Numbered from the stretch's first letter, positions 1-14,000 are shown. The stretch is 64,000 bases of DNA from an uncultured Marinicella sp. (GCA_947502595.1 CANNAM010000014.1:1-64000); one strand, 5' to 3'. Translations and numbers: made by a program. Notes: a model not told the origin generated them from the letters alone.

Positions 1-24
1 AGAGTAGGACATCGCCAGAATTTA
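1..24 (+). rRNA. rrf: 5S ribosomal RNA, 3' end only
   Basis: The first bases read AGAGTAGGACATCGCCAG, which matches the conserved 3' strand of bacterial 5S rRNA (in E. coli, GAGAGTAGGGAACTGCCAG). The gene is cut by the window edge and lies on the plus strand. A rho-independent terminator follows 12 bases later, as expected at the end of an rRNA operon. The exact mature 3' end cannot be fixed from this fragment. It implies that an rRNA operon lies to the left. Confidence 0.75.
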
Positions 25-35
25 ACAAGTAGGAA

Positions 36-65
36 AAGCCTCAACGTAAGTTGGGGCTTTTTTTT
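36..65 (+). terminator. Rho-independent terminator of the rRNA operon
   Basis: A 10-bp stem (AAGCCTCAAC at 36-45 with GTTGGGGCTT at 50-59, one G-T pair) encloses a GTAA tetraloop. It runs into a tract of eight T at 58-65. Its position just after the 5S fragment makes it the terminator of the rRNA transcript. Confidence 0.85.
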
Positions 66-67
66 GT

Positions 68-435
68 CTGAAATTTGTGTACCCAAAGAATATTGGTAGC
101 TATCAACTACATTAAAACCAATAACTTTAATCAATCCCTCATGATAGCTGATACCATTAGCTCTTATGCAATGCGTAATATATACCAGTGTTTTAACTAC
201 CTGTGGTTAAAAAGTTTCCAGTATATTCCTAATTAGCAGGTTTAATTGGTTCAGCTCAAGCACAGAAATATATATACCGAGGGTTCATTTCTTAAAAGAT
301 TTGATATGTATTGCTAACACATCAGTTTATTTTTATAGCAGAGAGATGTTCAAATGATTGCGAAGTTATGCTTTTTGTTTATCGGCTGCAGGGTGGTGTT
401 TTGTAACCATGCTCTAAGGCCGGTAGGCTGTAGAC
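68..435. other. Non-coding gap, nothing recognised
   Basis: About 370 bases of AT-rich sequence between the rRNA terminator and the terminator of the minus-strand gene at 562. I see no convincing ORF, tRNA, repeat or promoter in it. Confidence 0.6.
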
Positions 436-437
436 AT

Positions 438-473
438 AAAAAGGCCGCATATTTATACAGTATAAATGCGGCC
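438..473 (-). terminator. Rho-independent terminator, minus strand
   Basis: An imperfect inverted repeat pairs GGCCGCAT (443-450) with ATGCGGCC (466-473) and TTTATA with TATAAA around a CAG loop, with a two-base bulge. Read on the minus strand, the hairpin is followed at once by five U (the A run at 438-442). It lies about 90 bases beyond the stop of the minus-strand CDS that ends at 562, and probably ends that transcript. Confidence 0.75.
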
Positions 474-561
474 AGTCAATGTTATGAATTAAGCCATTCA
501 ACTAAAGGTATGCTGTAAACAGTCAAAGTCATGGTTTTTGTATTGAAACCGCATTGACTTG

Positions 562-1401
562 TTAGTCCTTTCTATTGCGTGCAATCGTATTTTTCAAAGG
601 TGAAAAGAACAGTGAGAGCAGAAACAGAACACCTAATACAAGGGTGTTGGTTAAACCCATCGCAGGCACTGATCGAGGTCCTTGACCTGCATTGCCCATT
701 GCCCCATTGATTACAAAGGGCAGTCCTTGATTGGTTAACGTGCCGTTGTCTTGTAAATTACCATAAGTAAGGCCGTTATCAGTCGATAGCAAAGCATTAC
801 CGGTGGTGGTTTGCCCTGGTATAGTTATATGGGGCACAAAAGGCCCTTCATTTCCACTGCCATCTGATTGCCAGTCCAGCCAGTATGTACCTGGTGGCAA
901 CTCAATTCCAACCGCAACATTACTGATGGCAATTTGTCTGGTATCATCCAACCCTGTGGTGTTTTCATCGACCCTAACTATGCCCGAGTAAGCAGTGCTG
1001 CTTAGTCGATTGGTACTGGTATCACCAAACACTACGCTGCTATTTACATCATTTGGATTGCCGTCCCAAATACGTATGTTGTATGCAATGATGGTAGAAG
1101 CACTTTCACCTGTTTGGTAAGCATAAAAGTCAATTGAATTTATTTGCCAAGATGTACCTGTGATGCTGAAATCATCAGCTACTCTTAAGTTCAAACCTGG
1201 ACTGTGAGCAGTTCCTAATGACGTCATTGATAATGTATTGTTTTCTAAAATACTTTCATCAGCACCATTTAAACCTGTAGCAGTACTGGTAATTATTGGA
1301 CCGTTGTCATACAGATAACCACCTAATTTGTAATGACTGACACTGGCTTGCAAAGCAGGCATCGACAGCAGTGAAACTACGCACACAATACTTTTATTCA
1401 T
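562..1401 (-). CDS. Secreted protein with IPTL-CTERM-like C-terminal anchor
   Basis: A 279-residue protein with an N-terminal signal peptide (hydrophobic core IVCVVSLLSMPALQA, cleavage probably near residue 20). The body is rich in Gly, Asn, Thr and Ser and has no catalytic motif I recognise. It looks like a beta-sandwich surface protein. The last 35 residues have the three-part layout of IPTL/PEP-type sorting tails: a VPAMG motif, a hydrophobic helix (LVLGVLFLLSLFF) and a basic end (KNTIARNRKD). In that class the tail is recognised in the inner membrane and probably removed during export; that step is inferred here. The start is supported by a very strong Shine-Dalgarno run (AAGGGGGGAA) five to six bases before the ATG. 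It is monocistronic, with its own terminator at 438-473. Function unknown. Confidence 0.8.
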   Translation of the reverse strand: MNKSIVCVVSLLSMPALQASVSHYKLGGYLYDNGPIITSTATGLNGADESILENNTLSMTSLGTAHSPGLNLRVADDFSITGTSWQINSIDFYAYQTGESASTIIAYNIRIWDGNPNDVNSSVVFGDTSTNRLSSTAYSGIVRVDENTTGLDDTRQIAISNVAVGIELPPGTYWLDWQSDGSGNEGPFVPHITIPGQTTTGNALLSTDNGLTYGNLQDNGTLTNQGLPFVINGAMGNAGQGPRSVPAMGLTNTLVLGVLFLLSLFFSPLKNTIARNRKD

Positions 1402-1886
1402 GGTTCCCCCCTTGTTATATTTAAGTTCATATTGTACGTTGATTATTTTACTGAATTCAAATCATCTATAACAAAAGTTTTAAATCAGTTAGCTTCATAC
1501 CCTAAGTGCTTCAATTTAAAGTTTAAATTTAATGGCCTGTTTGGCCATATTTAATAAATATAACATGTGGAAATAGGTATATTTACACTAATTCACATGG
1601 ATAAGTTGCTTTATTTATAAGTTTTTAGCGTTTTTTTTGTCTGTAATCATAGGTTTTGAATCTAAATATGTGATGCATTTCAAAAAAATCTTGTTAATCT
1701 GTTTTTCATCAGATACACTTGATGTGTAAAAGAGGCTTTGAATAAGAATGATTTCTGGTTCAATTACCTTGTTCTTATAAGTTGTTTTAAAAAATTTTGT
1801 TCATTTTTAAGGACTTAATTGCATATAAATCACACTTAATTATGAAGCCTTTATATACGTTCAAGACTTGTTGGGGGGAATAAGAA
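1402..1886. other. AT-rich intergenic region between divergent genes
   Basis: This stretch must carry the promoter of the minus-strand gene at 562-1401 and possibly a plus-strand promoter for the small ORF at 1887 and the giant operon. I see only a short hairpin (ATGGCC/GGCCAT, 1532-1548) and no promoter that stands out from the AT-rich background. The start of the small ORF is preceded by six G. Confidence 0.5.
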
Positions 1887-1955
1887 ATGAAATTATTTAC
1901 TGTTGTTGCTGCTGTAACCGCTGTTGTTGCTGTGTTCCAATATATTATTAAATAA
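1887..1955 (+). CDS. Candidate 22-residue hydrophobic small protein
   Basis: ATG at 1887 opens a 22-codon frame ending at TAA 1953-1955. The product starts MKLFTVVAAVTAVVAVF and ends QYIIK: one lysine, a stretch of about 18 apolar residues able to span a membrane, and a C-terminal lysine. A strong ribosome-binding site (GGGGGGAA, 1873-1880) lies six bases upstream. The same run of six G precedes the start of the gene at 1401. It sits 89 bases before the giant operon and could be its first gene or a leader peptide. It is too short for ordinary gene calling. The call rests on the ribosome-binding site and composition alone. Confidence 0.45.
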   Translation: MKLFTVVAAVTAVVAVFQYIIK

Positions 1956-2044
1956 ATAATTAAGTCCTAGATTCTTTCCTGTGATAAAAACTGACGGTTG
2001 ACTGCATGTGAAGTTGATCTGTCAATTAATAACGTGGACAGATT

Positions 2045-5000
2045 GTGAAAAAGTTTAATTTTATATTGAAGAGTCGTGGGTTGGCTTGGGTATTGCTGTT
2101 TTTAAGTAATCCATTATGGGCCATTGATTTAGGGGTTACTTTGGGCACCAGTCCAAGTACATTTGAACCAGGTTCTTCACAGTCCAATGCATATTCAGTG
2201 GTTATTTCAAAGCCAGATGGGACAGGTGATGTCACTGGAATAGAAGTGACTACAGCTTTCACAGGCAGTACTGACGCCATATCATCTTTAACTTGGTCCT
2301 GTACCGCATCAGGCGCATCAAGTTGTGACTCATCAGGTGCTACCACCAGTTTAGATTCATTTACCATAGATTTTGATTTGTCAGGAGACGGCAATGATGT
2401 GACCATTGCTGTCACCAGCGTCACCTACAGTTCAGATATATTCAACGACTTAGACTTTAATGCAGAGATAAGCAACGATGGTGACACCAATGACACCAAT
2501 AACAGTAATGACAGTGTAACCGCAACCATTGGTCGTGCTTCGGTTACCGACATCAGTATTTCTGTCACAGATTCCCAATCAAGCTACACACCAGGCACAG
2601 CTGCTGCTTATAGCATAACCGTAGCCAATGCAGGACCCAGTGACGCACAGGGGGTTGGTGTAATTGATGGCACACCGCTCCCTAACGGGTTGAATATCAC
2701 AGGATGGTCTTGTACCCCAGATGCCAATAGTTCGTGCTCATCAGCTGTAGGTGGCCCTAATGTGAGTTTGTCAGTGGACTTGGCCAGTGGTGAAGAGGCT
2801 GATATTGTGGTTTCCGGTAATTATGATTCTGGTGCCACGACAGATCCTTTGGTTTATACAATTCAATCCAGCATCACAGATGCAGATGCAACTGATCCTG
2901 ATGGTGCGACTTCCACTGATACAGATTCAAACAAAATTAACCCAGTGTCTGATTTATCAATTTCGGTCGATACAGCTGTTTCAGCCACCACAAATTACAC
3001 GCCAGGTACTACAGAAACTTACACAGTTGTGGTTACCAACTCAGGACCCTCTGACGTTTCAGGGGTAACTGTAACTGATAATAGCTTGACAGAATTTGAC
3101 AGCATCTCTTGGACTTGTATGGCGGATGCCGGCAGCAGTTGTGTCAACGGTACAGGTGATTTGACTACCTCAGCAGACCTAGAAAGTGGCGATTCTGTAA
3201 CCTACACGGTATCGGTTGGTTATGCTTCTAGTGTGATTACTAACCCACTGGAGTATTCAGTAACTGCCACCAACCCCAATGACAACAGTGGAAATTCACC
3301 CGTTTCAGGTAATAAATCATTGGGTTTGAATTTGGTTTCAAATCTGGCGGTGACTTTAGATGATGGTACTGATAAATACGTGCCAGGACTGGGCGGAACT
3401 TTCACTGCTACGGTGACCAATAATGGTCCATCTGATGCCATAGGAGTGACCGTAATGGACAGTGCTTTGAGTGAAATATCGGACATATCTTGGACCTGTA
3501 GCGTGACCGAAAATGACAGTAGTTGTACGGCGGGACCACTCACCTCGGACATCAACACCATTGTTGATTTGGTGGCAGGAGACTCGGCCGTTTTTACTAT
3601 TGATGTCAATTACTTATCCAGTGCCACAAGCAATCCTTTGGTGTATCAAGTAACCGCCACCAATCCAGACGAGGTGAACGGAACATCTCCTGCCACTGGA
3701 ACTGATAACGACGATGAGTTGAAACGTGAAGTGGATATCACTGTCACTAAAACAAGTAAAGTAGATGGCTTAGGGCAACCTGGTTCTTATGTACCTAATG
3801 AACCATTTGAATACACCATAGTGGTTAGTAATGCTGGGCCCAGTGACCTCGGTGCTCCAGGGAATGGTCCTGATTCTGCAGAAAATGTACTGACCTTAAG
3901 CGATGTGATAGACAATAGTTTGGCTGAGCACCCTTCGCAATGCGGTCAAGGTGGCAGTGTTCCATGTTGGAAGTATTGTCCAAGTGATTCGGGCGTTAAT
4001 GGCTCAAACATCAGTCCGGATAACTGTGATGGCTTTATAGACATCACCACTGGCTTTGGTTACCAAATGGTAGTGCCCATGCACTTATCAGCGGGGAGTA
4101 GCTCTGAGATTAAAGTTTACGCTCGGGTGACTGAATCCACAGGCAGTGATTGTGTGTTAAACAATGGCATAAACAGAGAGCTGTGTAATACGGTCACTGC
4201 AGAAATTACCGGAGTCAATACCGAGCATACAGGAAACATAAGTCAATTAACCAGTTCTGTTTCTAACCCTATTGTGATTGGCACTGATTTGGTGGTCACT
4301 AAATCAGATGGATTAACAGCCGCATCACCAGGCACTGAAATCAGTTACGAAATAGTGGTTCGTAATGACGGGTTTACAGATGCCAATGGTGTTACTTTCA
4401 GTGATGTTTTGCCACTTTATCCAAATGAATCTGCGGGTTTTGTTCCTGGCAGTATTTCTTGGGTATGTGAAACAGAAGATGAAAATGCATGCTGTGTTGC
4501 TTCAAGTACTTCTTGTGGTTTAAACAGCCCTGTTATGGGTTCTGGTGACGCCTTACAAACCACCATTGATTTAGGTGGACAGTCCCAAGTCACTTATACA
4601 GTATCTGCTACCATCAGCAATGCAGCCACCGGTACCCTCAGCAATACAGCCACCGCGACCTTACCAGCTGGAATCGATGAAACAGATGAGAATAATAATT
4701 CTGCCACAGATGATGACACAGAATTAGGCGCAGAAGCCGATGTTGCAGTAAGCAAAACTTTGGTTGATGCAAGTAGCAACACTGTCACTGGAGTGACTAC
4801 TTTGCAATACCAGATTGTAGTTAGCAACAATGGTCCGTCCTTTGCCAGCAACATAGAAGTAGATGATTTACTGGATGACAATGAAATAGATTTGGCAACA
4901 GCATCTTGGTCGTGCACCATCCAAGGGGTGGGTAACTGCGATCAGCCTGGCCCAGTTACAGCCAGCGCCATTGACACATCCGTAAATTTAGCAGTCGGTT

Positions 5001-8000
5001 CAAGTGCTACTTTTGCATTAACAGTCAGCACCAATCCATTCTCTCAGGGTACAGTGGTCAATATTGTCAACGTCACTCCCGGACCCAATGCTTACTTTGA
5101 CCCAATTTCAATCAATAACTCAGCAGCAGTTGAATACGCTTTATCTGGCACTTCTCGATTACGGATTGATAATGATGATGCTTTAAATACTGCCACTCCT
5201 GGGTTACCAACCAATTACACCATCAGGGTGCAAAACGAAGGTCCTGACAATGTTTTCGGAGCCACAGTAGAAAATTTATTTCCGCCACAATTGACCAATG
5301 TAGAGTGGACTTGTAGTGCCATCTCTCCAATTCCTGGAGACCTAACGTTTTTCCAATCATCAGACCAAACCAGTGCTGGCACTAACATGCTTCTGAGCCC
5401 AGATGGCAGCCATATTTATGTGTCATCACCAGACCCAGATGGCACAGCTCCATTTGAAGGTCGTTTGTATGTGTTTGAACGCAACACCATTCCTGGTGCC
5501 AACTACGGTCAAATTTCATTTGTTGAATTTTTACGCCAAGACGAAAATGGCATAGATGGCATCGCTTCGATTCAAGAGTTACAGATGAGCCATGATGGGG
5601 CTTATTTGTATGCGTTGTCTGCAGAACCAGATGATGCCAATGCTGCTGTAGCAGCGTTTTCCAGGAACAACAACCGCCTTTCACCTGATTATGGTCGTTT
5701 GACATTTTTGAATGCAGTTGACAATGAAATGCCAGTAGCTGCTGTAGACATGCTGTTAACCACCGACCAAAAACAACTGTACATTACTGGTGATGATGAA
5801 ATCATTCGTTATGCAAGGGATGTGGGCACAGGTTTATTGAGCCATCAATCAACGGTTGCTGCCACTGTAGCAGGTCATATGGCCATCAGTGCAGATGGTA
5901 CCAACCTCTATGTGGTAGATGAAATCACTGATCAAATCGATGCCTATAACCGTGAAACAGATGATTCAGGCGCTACTTTCGGTGACTTGAGCAGCTTTGA
6001 CAGTGTGGTCAATGTAGACATTGATGCGGTCAGCGACATGATCATCAGTGCCGATGGCAAAAGTCTTTATTTGGCGGCAAAAGGCAGCAGTAATCTGGTG
6101 GTAATCAGTCGCGATCTTGCTTCTGGTGAAATCAGTCATGCAGCCAGCTATGATGACGCATCGCTGGCTTTTAACCCAACTGAAACGTTGGTGGGTTTGA
6201 GTCAATTATCGCTCAGTCCAGATGGGGAACATTTGTTTGTCAGTAATCCGATAAATGCCGACCCTACAGATGGCAGCTTGTTGGTTCTCAGTCGCAACAG
6301 CCAAGGGTTACTGAGTAAAGATCAAAAACTTTCACTACAAGGTATGCAAGGCTTAAGTGATGTGGTGGTAACCCAAGATGGCAAACAAGTGTTGACCACA
6401 GCCACAGACGGCAAAACCTTGATGGCATTTGATCGTCGGCAACCGGACCCAACTTTTTCATTTGTTGAGGCGGAAATCAACCTACAAAATGATCCAGCAG
6501 ACGATGCGGGTGTAGTAGATGGCTTGTTAGGAGCTGCTGCTGTGGTGGTCAGTCATGATGGCGCCAATGTGTATGCAGCCGCCATTGGCGACAATGCCAT
6601 AACTGCCTTTGTCAGAGACCGCAGCAAAGGTTCAACTGCATTGACTCGAGGCCAACACCTGTCATTCATTGAAAGTTATCAAAACGGTCAATCAGGTATT
6701 ACTGGAATCGACGACATCAATTCATTAGCGATATCACCCAATGGCGACTTTGTTTTTGCCGGTAGCAGAGACCAAAGTACATTGGCCGTATTCGAGCGGG
6801 CCGTGGATGGAACCCTGAACTTTGTTAGCAGTTATTCACACACTGCCAATATGACCGATGGATTGTTGGGTATTTCAGACATTACAGTGAATAAAAACTC
6901 ACAAGACTTGTATGTGGTGGGGCAGTTTGAGGCTTCAGTGGCACATTATACGATCAGTTCGACAGGTCATTTAACTTTAGTGAACGCCATTGCCAATGGT
7001 GACCTTGGAGTCAGTGGTTTGGCTGGTGCCCGAACTGTAGCTCTTACCCCAGGTGAAGATCATTTGTTGGTTGGTAGTGGTATTGATGACAGCCTAGTGG
7101 TGTTTAAGCGTTCATTGGTCAATGGGCAAATAAATTTCCAACAGCACCTACCAGGCGTGGGTGATCAACCCATGGATGTGGCTGTTGCGCCAGATGGAGA
7201 ACATGTTTATGTGGCATCGGCCAATGACAGTCGATTGACGGTCATCAATCGTAACAATAACGTGGCATCTGCCGAGTATGGACAGCTGTCTATCAATACT
7301 TCATATGTAGACGGGGTTAATGGATTCGATCGATTATTGGGCTTACGGGCAGTGGTGGTCAGTCCTGATGGAGAAAAAGTTTATGTGGGGGCTGAGTTTG
7401 ATGCGGCTGTTTCTGTTTTAGACCGAGACAGTAATCCCAACAGTGCCAGCTTTGGACAGTTGGCTGTTGTTGAAGTCCAGGTAGATGATGTCGATGGCGT
7501 CAATGGACTGAACCAATTATATGATTTGGCTGTAAGTCGTGACTCACGGCATGTTTATGCAGTGGGTTTTGGTGACAACGCCTTGGCTGCTTTTGTACTT
7601 GGAGAAGGTTCCTCTTGTAGTGCACAGGGCAGTGGTAATATCTCAGATGGTGTTGATATTGGAAGCAATGGCACTTTGACTTATTCAGTCACTGGAAAAA
7701 TCAGATCCAATGCAGTAGGTGACATCATCACTGAAGCCAGAATTATTCCGCCTGCAAATTTTACCGTTGACAGTCCATTGGACAACTGTGCCAATCCTTC
7801 AAGCTATGCAAATGATAATTGTGATCAAGACATCACCGCATTGGTTCCTATTACTGATTTGTCGATCAGCAAAACCAACGGACAACTTTCTGCCATAGCT
7901 GGTGAACCCATTCAATATGAAATTCGGGTCAGTAATGCAGGTCCTAGTGACGCCAACACCAGCAGTGCTGAAATGGTGATGGTGAAAGATGTATTGAACG

Positions 8001-11000
8001 CAGGCTTCGAACCTGGATCAGTGTCTTGGACTTGTGAAGCCGTGGGTTCAGGAGCGCTGTCCTTTGTTGACGCTGTGATCAATGAACAGAATGGTGTAGA
8101 TGGGTTGCTTGGGGTTTCCTCGGTTACTTATGCTGAAGATTTGGCGGGTTTAGGACCACATGTTTTAGCCACCAGTGTGATAGACAATGGGTTGTTGGCA
8201 TTTTCTGTTGATGTGATGAATGGCCATCTGACCCAAGTATTGCCTGTAGTCACTGCTGCCTCTGGCATCAGTTTAAATGGGGCACGTGATGTCTTGGTAA
8301 TTGATAACGACGTCTATGTAGTCAGTCAAGTTGATGATGCCTTGGTTGCTTTCAAAGCACAAAACAATGGCGGTTTGGAACTTCAGTGGGTTGAAAATCA
8401 TCAATTTCCTGCCGTTAGTTTTGGCTTGAATCAAGCCGTATCGGTTACTGCATCCGCTGCTGGTAATCATCTTTATGTGACCGGTGCCAATGATGATGCT
8501 GTGGTGATTTTTAGCCGCAATTTAGGCACTGGCGTGCTGACTTACAGCAACACTGTGACAGGAGTTAACCAAGGTTTAAATGGCGTCAACGCCATGGCCG
8601 TGTCTGCCGATGGCTATTCAGTTTATACCAGTGGTTATAATGACAATGAAGTGGGTGTCTACCGCCGCGACTTGGTCAGTGGCGACCTGACATTCATGGA
8701 AACGCTGAATATGTCAGGTGTTGACTTTAATGCAGTCAGTGCAATCAATATTTCACCAGATGATCAACATGTGTATGTAACCAGTGCAGGCAATCACCGG
8801 GTTTATGCTTTTGCGCGTGAAACCAGTGTGCCCACATCATCTTCAGATTATGGTTCGTTAACTGCGCTGCAAACTATACAACAAGGCGTGGCTGGTGTGG
8901 GTGGCTTGTTGATGCCTTCGGATGTCATTATTTCAGCAGATGGCAGACATGTGTATGTCAGCTCTGAACAATCAGATGCTGTGGTGTGGTTTTCGCGCAA
9001 CATGGCCACAGGTGAGTTGGTCTATGGTGGAATAATCAGTGACTTGGTGTCCTCTGTCAACGGTTTAAATGGCGCCATCGCTTTGGCTGCAGATCCAAGC
9101 GGTCAGTACATCTATGTGGCTGGCAGTCAAGACCATGGTATCGCTGTTTTAACCCGCTCTGCAGATTCATATTGTCCTTCATCAGGAACTGGTAATGTGG
9201 CTTCAAATTTTGGTTTAATCGAAGCCGGTGTGGCTGTAGATTTAGCAGTTAACGGGCAATTAATTTTTACCGTTAATGCCACTGTGGCTGCTGATGCCAC
9301 TGGTACATTAGTTAATGAAGCACGGGTGCTCAGTTGTGAATTACCTTTGGCTGATCCAGTTGAAAGTTGTTTGGGGTCTGATCCTGTGACAAACAATAAC
9401 TTGGCTATCGACTCTGATGCCCTGAATCCAACTGCTGATTTGATGATCAGCAAGACCGATGGTATAGCTGTGTATGAAGGACTGACCAGTGCCAAACAAG
9501 TGACTGGTGATGAACATTACTTGTATGTTGCAGCAGCCCAAGACAATGCCATCAGTATGTTTAAACGTGAAGTAAATTCTGGTGGTGCTGACTATGGTTT
9601 GTTGACCTACATGGGGGCCAAAACAAATGGTGTAGCGGGCGTTTCTGGGTTGTTGGCAACCTCAGATGTCTTGCTCAGCGATGATGGACAAACCTTATAT
9701 GCAGCGGGCAGTGGTGATAACTCAGTTGTGGTTTTCAGTAAAGCCAGTGATGGTCAATTGACTTTTGTTGAAAAACACACCAGTGGTGTTTTTGGGGTGA
9801 CTGGCATTGAGGGCATTTCATCGTTGTTCCTGTCGGCTGATGGCGCGCATTTGTATGCCACCGGACCATTGACCAATTCACTGGTTGTATTTGCAGTCAA
9901 TCAAACCAGTGGAGCGGAACATGGTCAACTCACTTTCATCCAGCATTTGCAAAATGCAGTGGATGGCGTCAGTGGTTTGGCCAGCGCAAGCTCAGTACTG
10001 GTTTCACAAGACAATATGCACGTTTATGTGACATCTGAATCTGGACATTCAGTCAGTTTATTTTTGCGTAACCCCAATGACGTCAGCGTGTCATTTGGGC
10101 AGTTGAGTTACCAAACCACCTATGTCAATGGTGCAAATGGTGTGGCGGGCCTTATGGGGGCTAAAAAAATGACCATGGACAGCAACAACGACTACTTGTA
10201 TGTACTGGGTGCAGTAGATCAGTCATTGGCAGTATTCAGTAGGGACAGCAGTACTGGAGAATTGGATTTTGTAGAATTTAAGCAAAATGGCACCAGTGGT
10301 GTGGTTGGCCTGAATCTGGCTCGTGATTTAGTCATCAGTGCAGACCAACAATCACTTTACGTGGCCGGTCGTGGTGAAAATGCTTTGGTCAGGTTCAACC
10401 GGAATAACGCTGATGGCACTTTAACTTTCGCAGCAGTAATCAATGATGGTGACCCATTGGCACAACCAGGCACGTTTGTGGATGGCCTATCCGGCGCGGC
10501 TGGCTTGTTGTTGTCCAATGATGATAATCACCTTTATGTGGTGGCTGATCAAGACCATTCGATTGCTGTGTTTGATCGGGACAGCAGCAGTGCATTGCCC
10601 GATTTAGGTGCTTTAAGTATCAGTGATGTGCTGATTAATGGACGTGGTGGCGTGGCCCCAGGCTCTGAAGTAACCTATTTTATTGTGGCCAGTAATGCCG
10701 GTCCCAGTGATGTCGAAAAGGCACGGATAGTGGATGTCTTTCCGCCTGAATTTGAAAATATTTCATACCAGTGTTTCCCCGTCAATGGCGCTGGTTGTAA
10801 CACCTCTGTACAGCACAGTAATGTTGATGAGTTGGTAGACTTACCTGTGGGTTCATCGGTAGAAATCAGAGCCACAGGGGTGTTGAGACCTGATGCGCAA
10901 GGGGTGGTAAGTAACACGGCCACAGTGATGTCATCAACCAATCCTATTTTTGCAATCAGTGACCCAGATTTGTCTAATAACAGCGCTACTGATGATGACA

Positions 11001-14000
11001 CCGTTTTATTTGTGGCCTCGGATTTGAAGGTTGTTAAGGACAATTTTGTAACCGAATCTGTTCCAGGTGATGTTGTCAGTTACACCATCACAGTGTCTAA
11101 CGATGCGGTGTTACCAGGTAACAGCATTCCGGCCGATGTATCAGGTGTAGTGGTAACCGATTCAGTGCCTGAGGCCATCAGTGATGTGTCGTGGACGTGT
11201 CGAGCAGTACCTCTGCCAGGTTTATTGGATGATGGTGACGGTGATCCGTTAACCGATGCTTATATCAGTTTTACACACTTGGATCAATTCAATGACATGG
11301 TCGTACACGTCAGTGGTCAATTGGCCTATGTAGTGGGTGTGGATGCGAGTGAGTCCACTTTATTGGTTTACCAAAGAAACAGCCGTTCTGGTGAACTGGT
11401 TGAAATACAACGTGTGGGTGCATTTGACAGTGGCGTTGATGGTCTTGATGGCGCCAGTGCTTTGGCCATTTCACCTGATAACCAACAATTGTATGTGGTT
11501 GCTGAAGTTGAAGATTCCATCACCACTTGGTCGATTGACGGCAATACCGGTGAGCTTACCTTTGTAGATGTATTGACCGATGGTTTATCAGGTGTCAACG
11601 GTTTAGGTGGCGCCAAGGACGTGCTGGTTACAGCCGATGGCCTACACGTTTATGTGGCCGGTAAGGACGACAATGCCATCGCTATTTTCAATCGCAATTT
11701 AGGCACTGGTATCTTGACATTCAACAGCTTCCTGGCTGGGGTTGAAGGGCTGTCAGGTATCCACGCGATGGTTGAAGCAGGTGATTATCTGGTGGTGGTA
11801 TCTGAAAGCAATCAGTCAGTAGCAACTTTTACCCGGTCTGTACAGAACGGGCTGTTGGTGGCTGCTGATGTGATTCAAGATTTTGAGTTGCCAGGGTCTG
11901 TGTTGCTCATGCCACGGGATGTGATTGTGGTTAATGACTTGGTGGTTGTAGCCAGTTATGGCAGTGATGCATTGGCTTTGTTCAGTCTTAATGATGAAAA
12001 CGGTTTAATGGGTTTGGTAGAAGTTATCAGACAAGGTGATGCTGGAATCAGTCATTTAGAGGGGCCAGAAGGTCTGATTGGCAGCCCTTCAGGTGATCAG
12101 TTTTATGTTGCTTCATCTGTCAGTGAAGCCATCACATTGATGGTTTATAACGGCGAAACATATACCCCGGCCAGTACGGTGTACGACACCAATTTGATAG
12201 CTGATTTGGATGGCGTTAACCAGGTGGTCATGAACGCTGCGGGTACCCATATTTACGGTTTAAGTGATGAGTTGGTGTTGGCCAATGTACAAAATGGATC
12301 TGCTTGTACCGAAAGTGGTCAGGGCTCGCTACATGATGTTGCTGACATCGTGTCAATGGGCTATGTTGAATACACTTTAACTGGCACTGTATTGCCAACT
12401 GCAACGGGCACCTTAACCAATACTGCAACTGCTCTGATGGGTGGTGAGGGGGTTGAATTGAACCCTGAGGACAATACCAGTTCAGACACAGATATATTGG
12501 TACCAACATCAGATTTAAGCATCACCAAGGATGACGGCTTACTCGAGGTCGTCGCTGGTACCAGCCTAGAATATGATATTTCAGTTTTCAGTGCTGGTCC
12601 CAGTGCCATGAATGTGATGATTGAAGACTTACTGCCAATATTCCCTGCTGTGCAAGCCGGCTTCGAAAGTCAAAGTGCAACGTGGTCCTGTCAAACAGGG
12701 CGTACATTGCAAGAAAATGGCGTATATGATGACAACGGCGTGAATGGCTTAATGGCAGGCAGTGATGTTTTTGCAAGCCCAGATGGTCAGTATGTATATG
12801 TTTTATCAGGTTTGGGAACCTTATCGGTGTTTGAAAAAGACACTTCAGGCATGTTGAGTATGGTGCAATTGGTGCAAGAGTCTGATGAGTTGGCCGGAGG
12901 CACAGTGGTGGGCTTGACAGGTGCTAAAGCCGCCAGTATGGATTCCCAAGGTAAAAATATATACGTAGCCAGTCAAACGGGTAACCAGATATTGGTATTA
13001 ACTCGTAATGTATCAACCGGCATGGTTGATTACCAACGAACCATCAGCAATGGCCAAGATGGGGTGTTTGGGTTAATTGGGCCAGTTGCGATTGCGGTTT
13101 CTCCAGATGGTACTGGTGTTTATGTGGCTGCCAACGATGCAGATGCAGTCATCGTATTCAGTCGTGATGAGTCGGATGGGGATCTGACTTTTGTAGAACG
13201 AGTGAAAGATGGATTTGGAACCATTGTACCGGAAAGCAATGTAATCATTGAAATCACTGATTTGGTACTTTCACCTGATGGACAGTTTTTGTATACCGGT
13301 GCTGATTTTTCTGAAAGTGTATCGGTATTCAGCCGTGACCCACTGACGCAGTTGCTTACTTTTGAAAGTGTTATCAGGGCAGGGGATGTGCAAGGTGCTT
13401 TGACTGTACCCGGCATGTCTGGCGCACAATCAATGGCAATCAGCAACAATGGTAATTACCTCTACACGGTAGTTCAAGAAAGCAATGCTTTGATGCGCTT
13501 TAAGCGCGACCAAGCTGATGGCACACTGCGCTTTGAGTCAAGCTTGGTCAGTGGTGGTGTCGGTGCGGGCTCATTGCTGTCCCCTAATGACGTGGAGTTG
13601 ACCCCCAATGGTGGTCGTTTATTGATTACTGATCCGCAAAATAACATGATCAGTGTGTATGACAGAAATACTGTGAATGGTGAAGTCACCCTGGTTGATG
13701 AGTTTAACCTTAATGTCGGAGAAGACGAAGAAGTGGCTAATCCGGTAGCTATGATCACTGATGGCATCAATGTATATGTACTATTGAACCAACAGAATCG
13801 GTTACTTGCCATCAGAATCACTGCAGATGCAGAATGTCAAATGGACAGTGAACTCACTGATACGCCTTTGGTGCCACTGTATATGTCACCAGGTTCGGGC
13901 GCTGACATTCAAATAGCTGCCCACGTTCATCCATCAGCCAGGGGTACCATCCATAATGTAGCCAGTGTGGTGCTGGCACCCGACAGTGAAGACCCTAATG

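Noticed and set aside
1532-1548. Short hairpin ATGGCC/GGCCAT
   Set aside because: Six base pairs in AT-rich surroundings without a T tract; not distinguishable from chance.
1998-2027. TTGACT as -35 of the giant operon
   Set aside because: No acceptable -10 lies 16 to 18 bases downstream (only TCAATT), so I do not call a promoter there.
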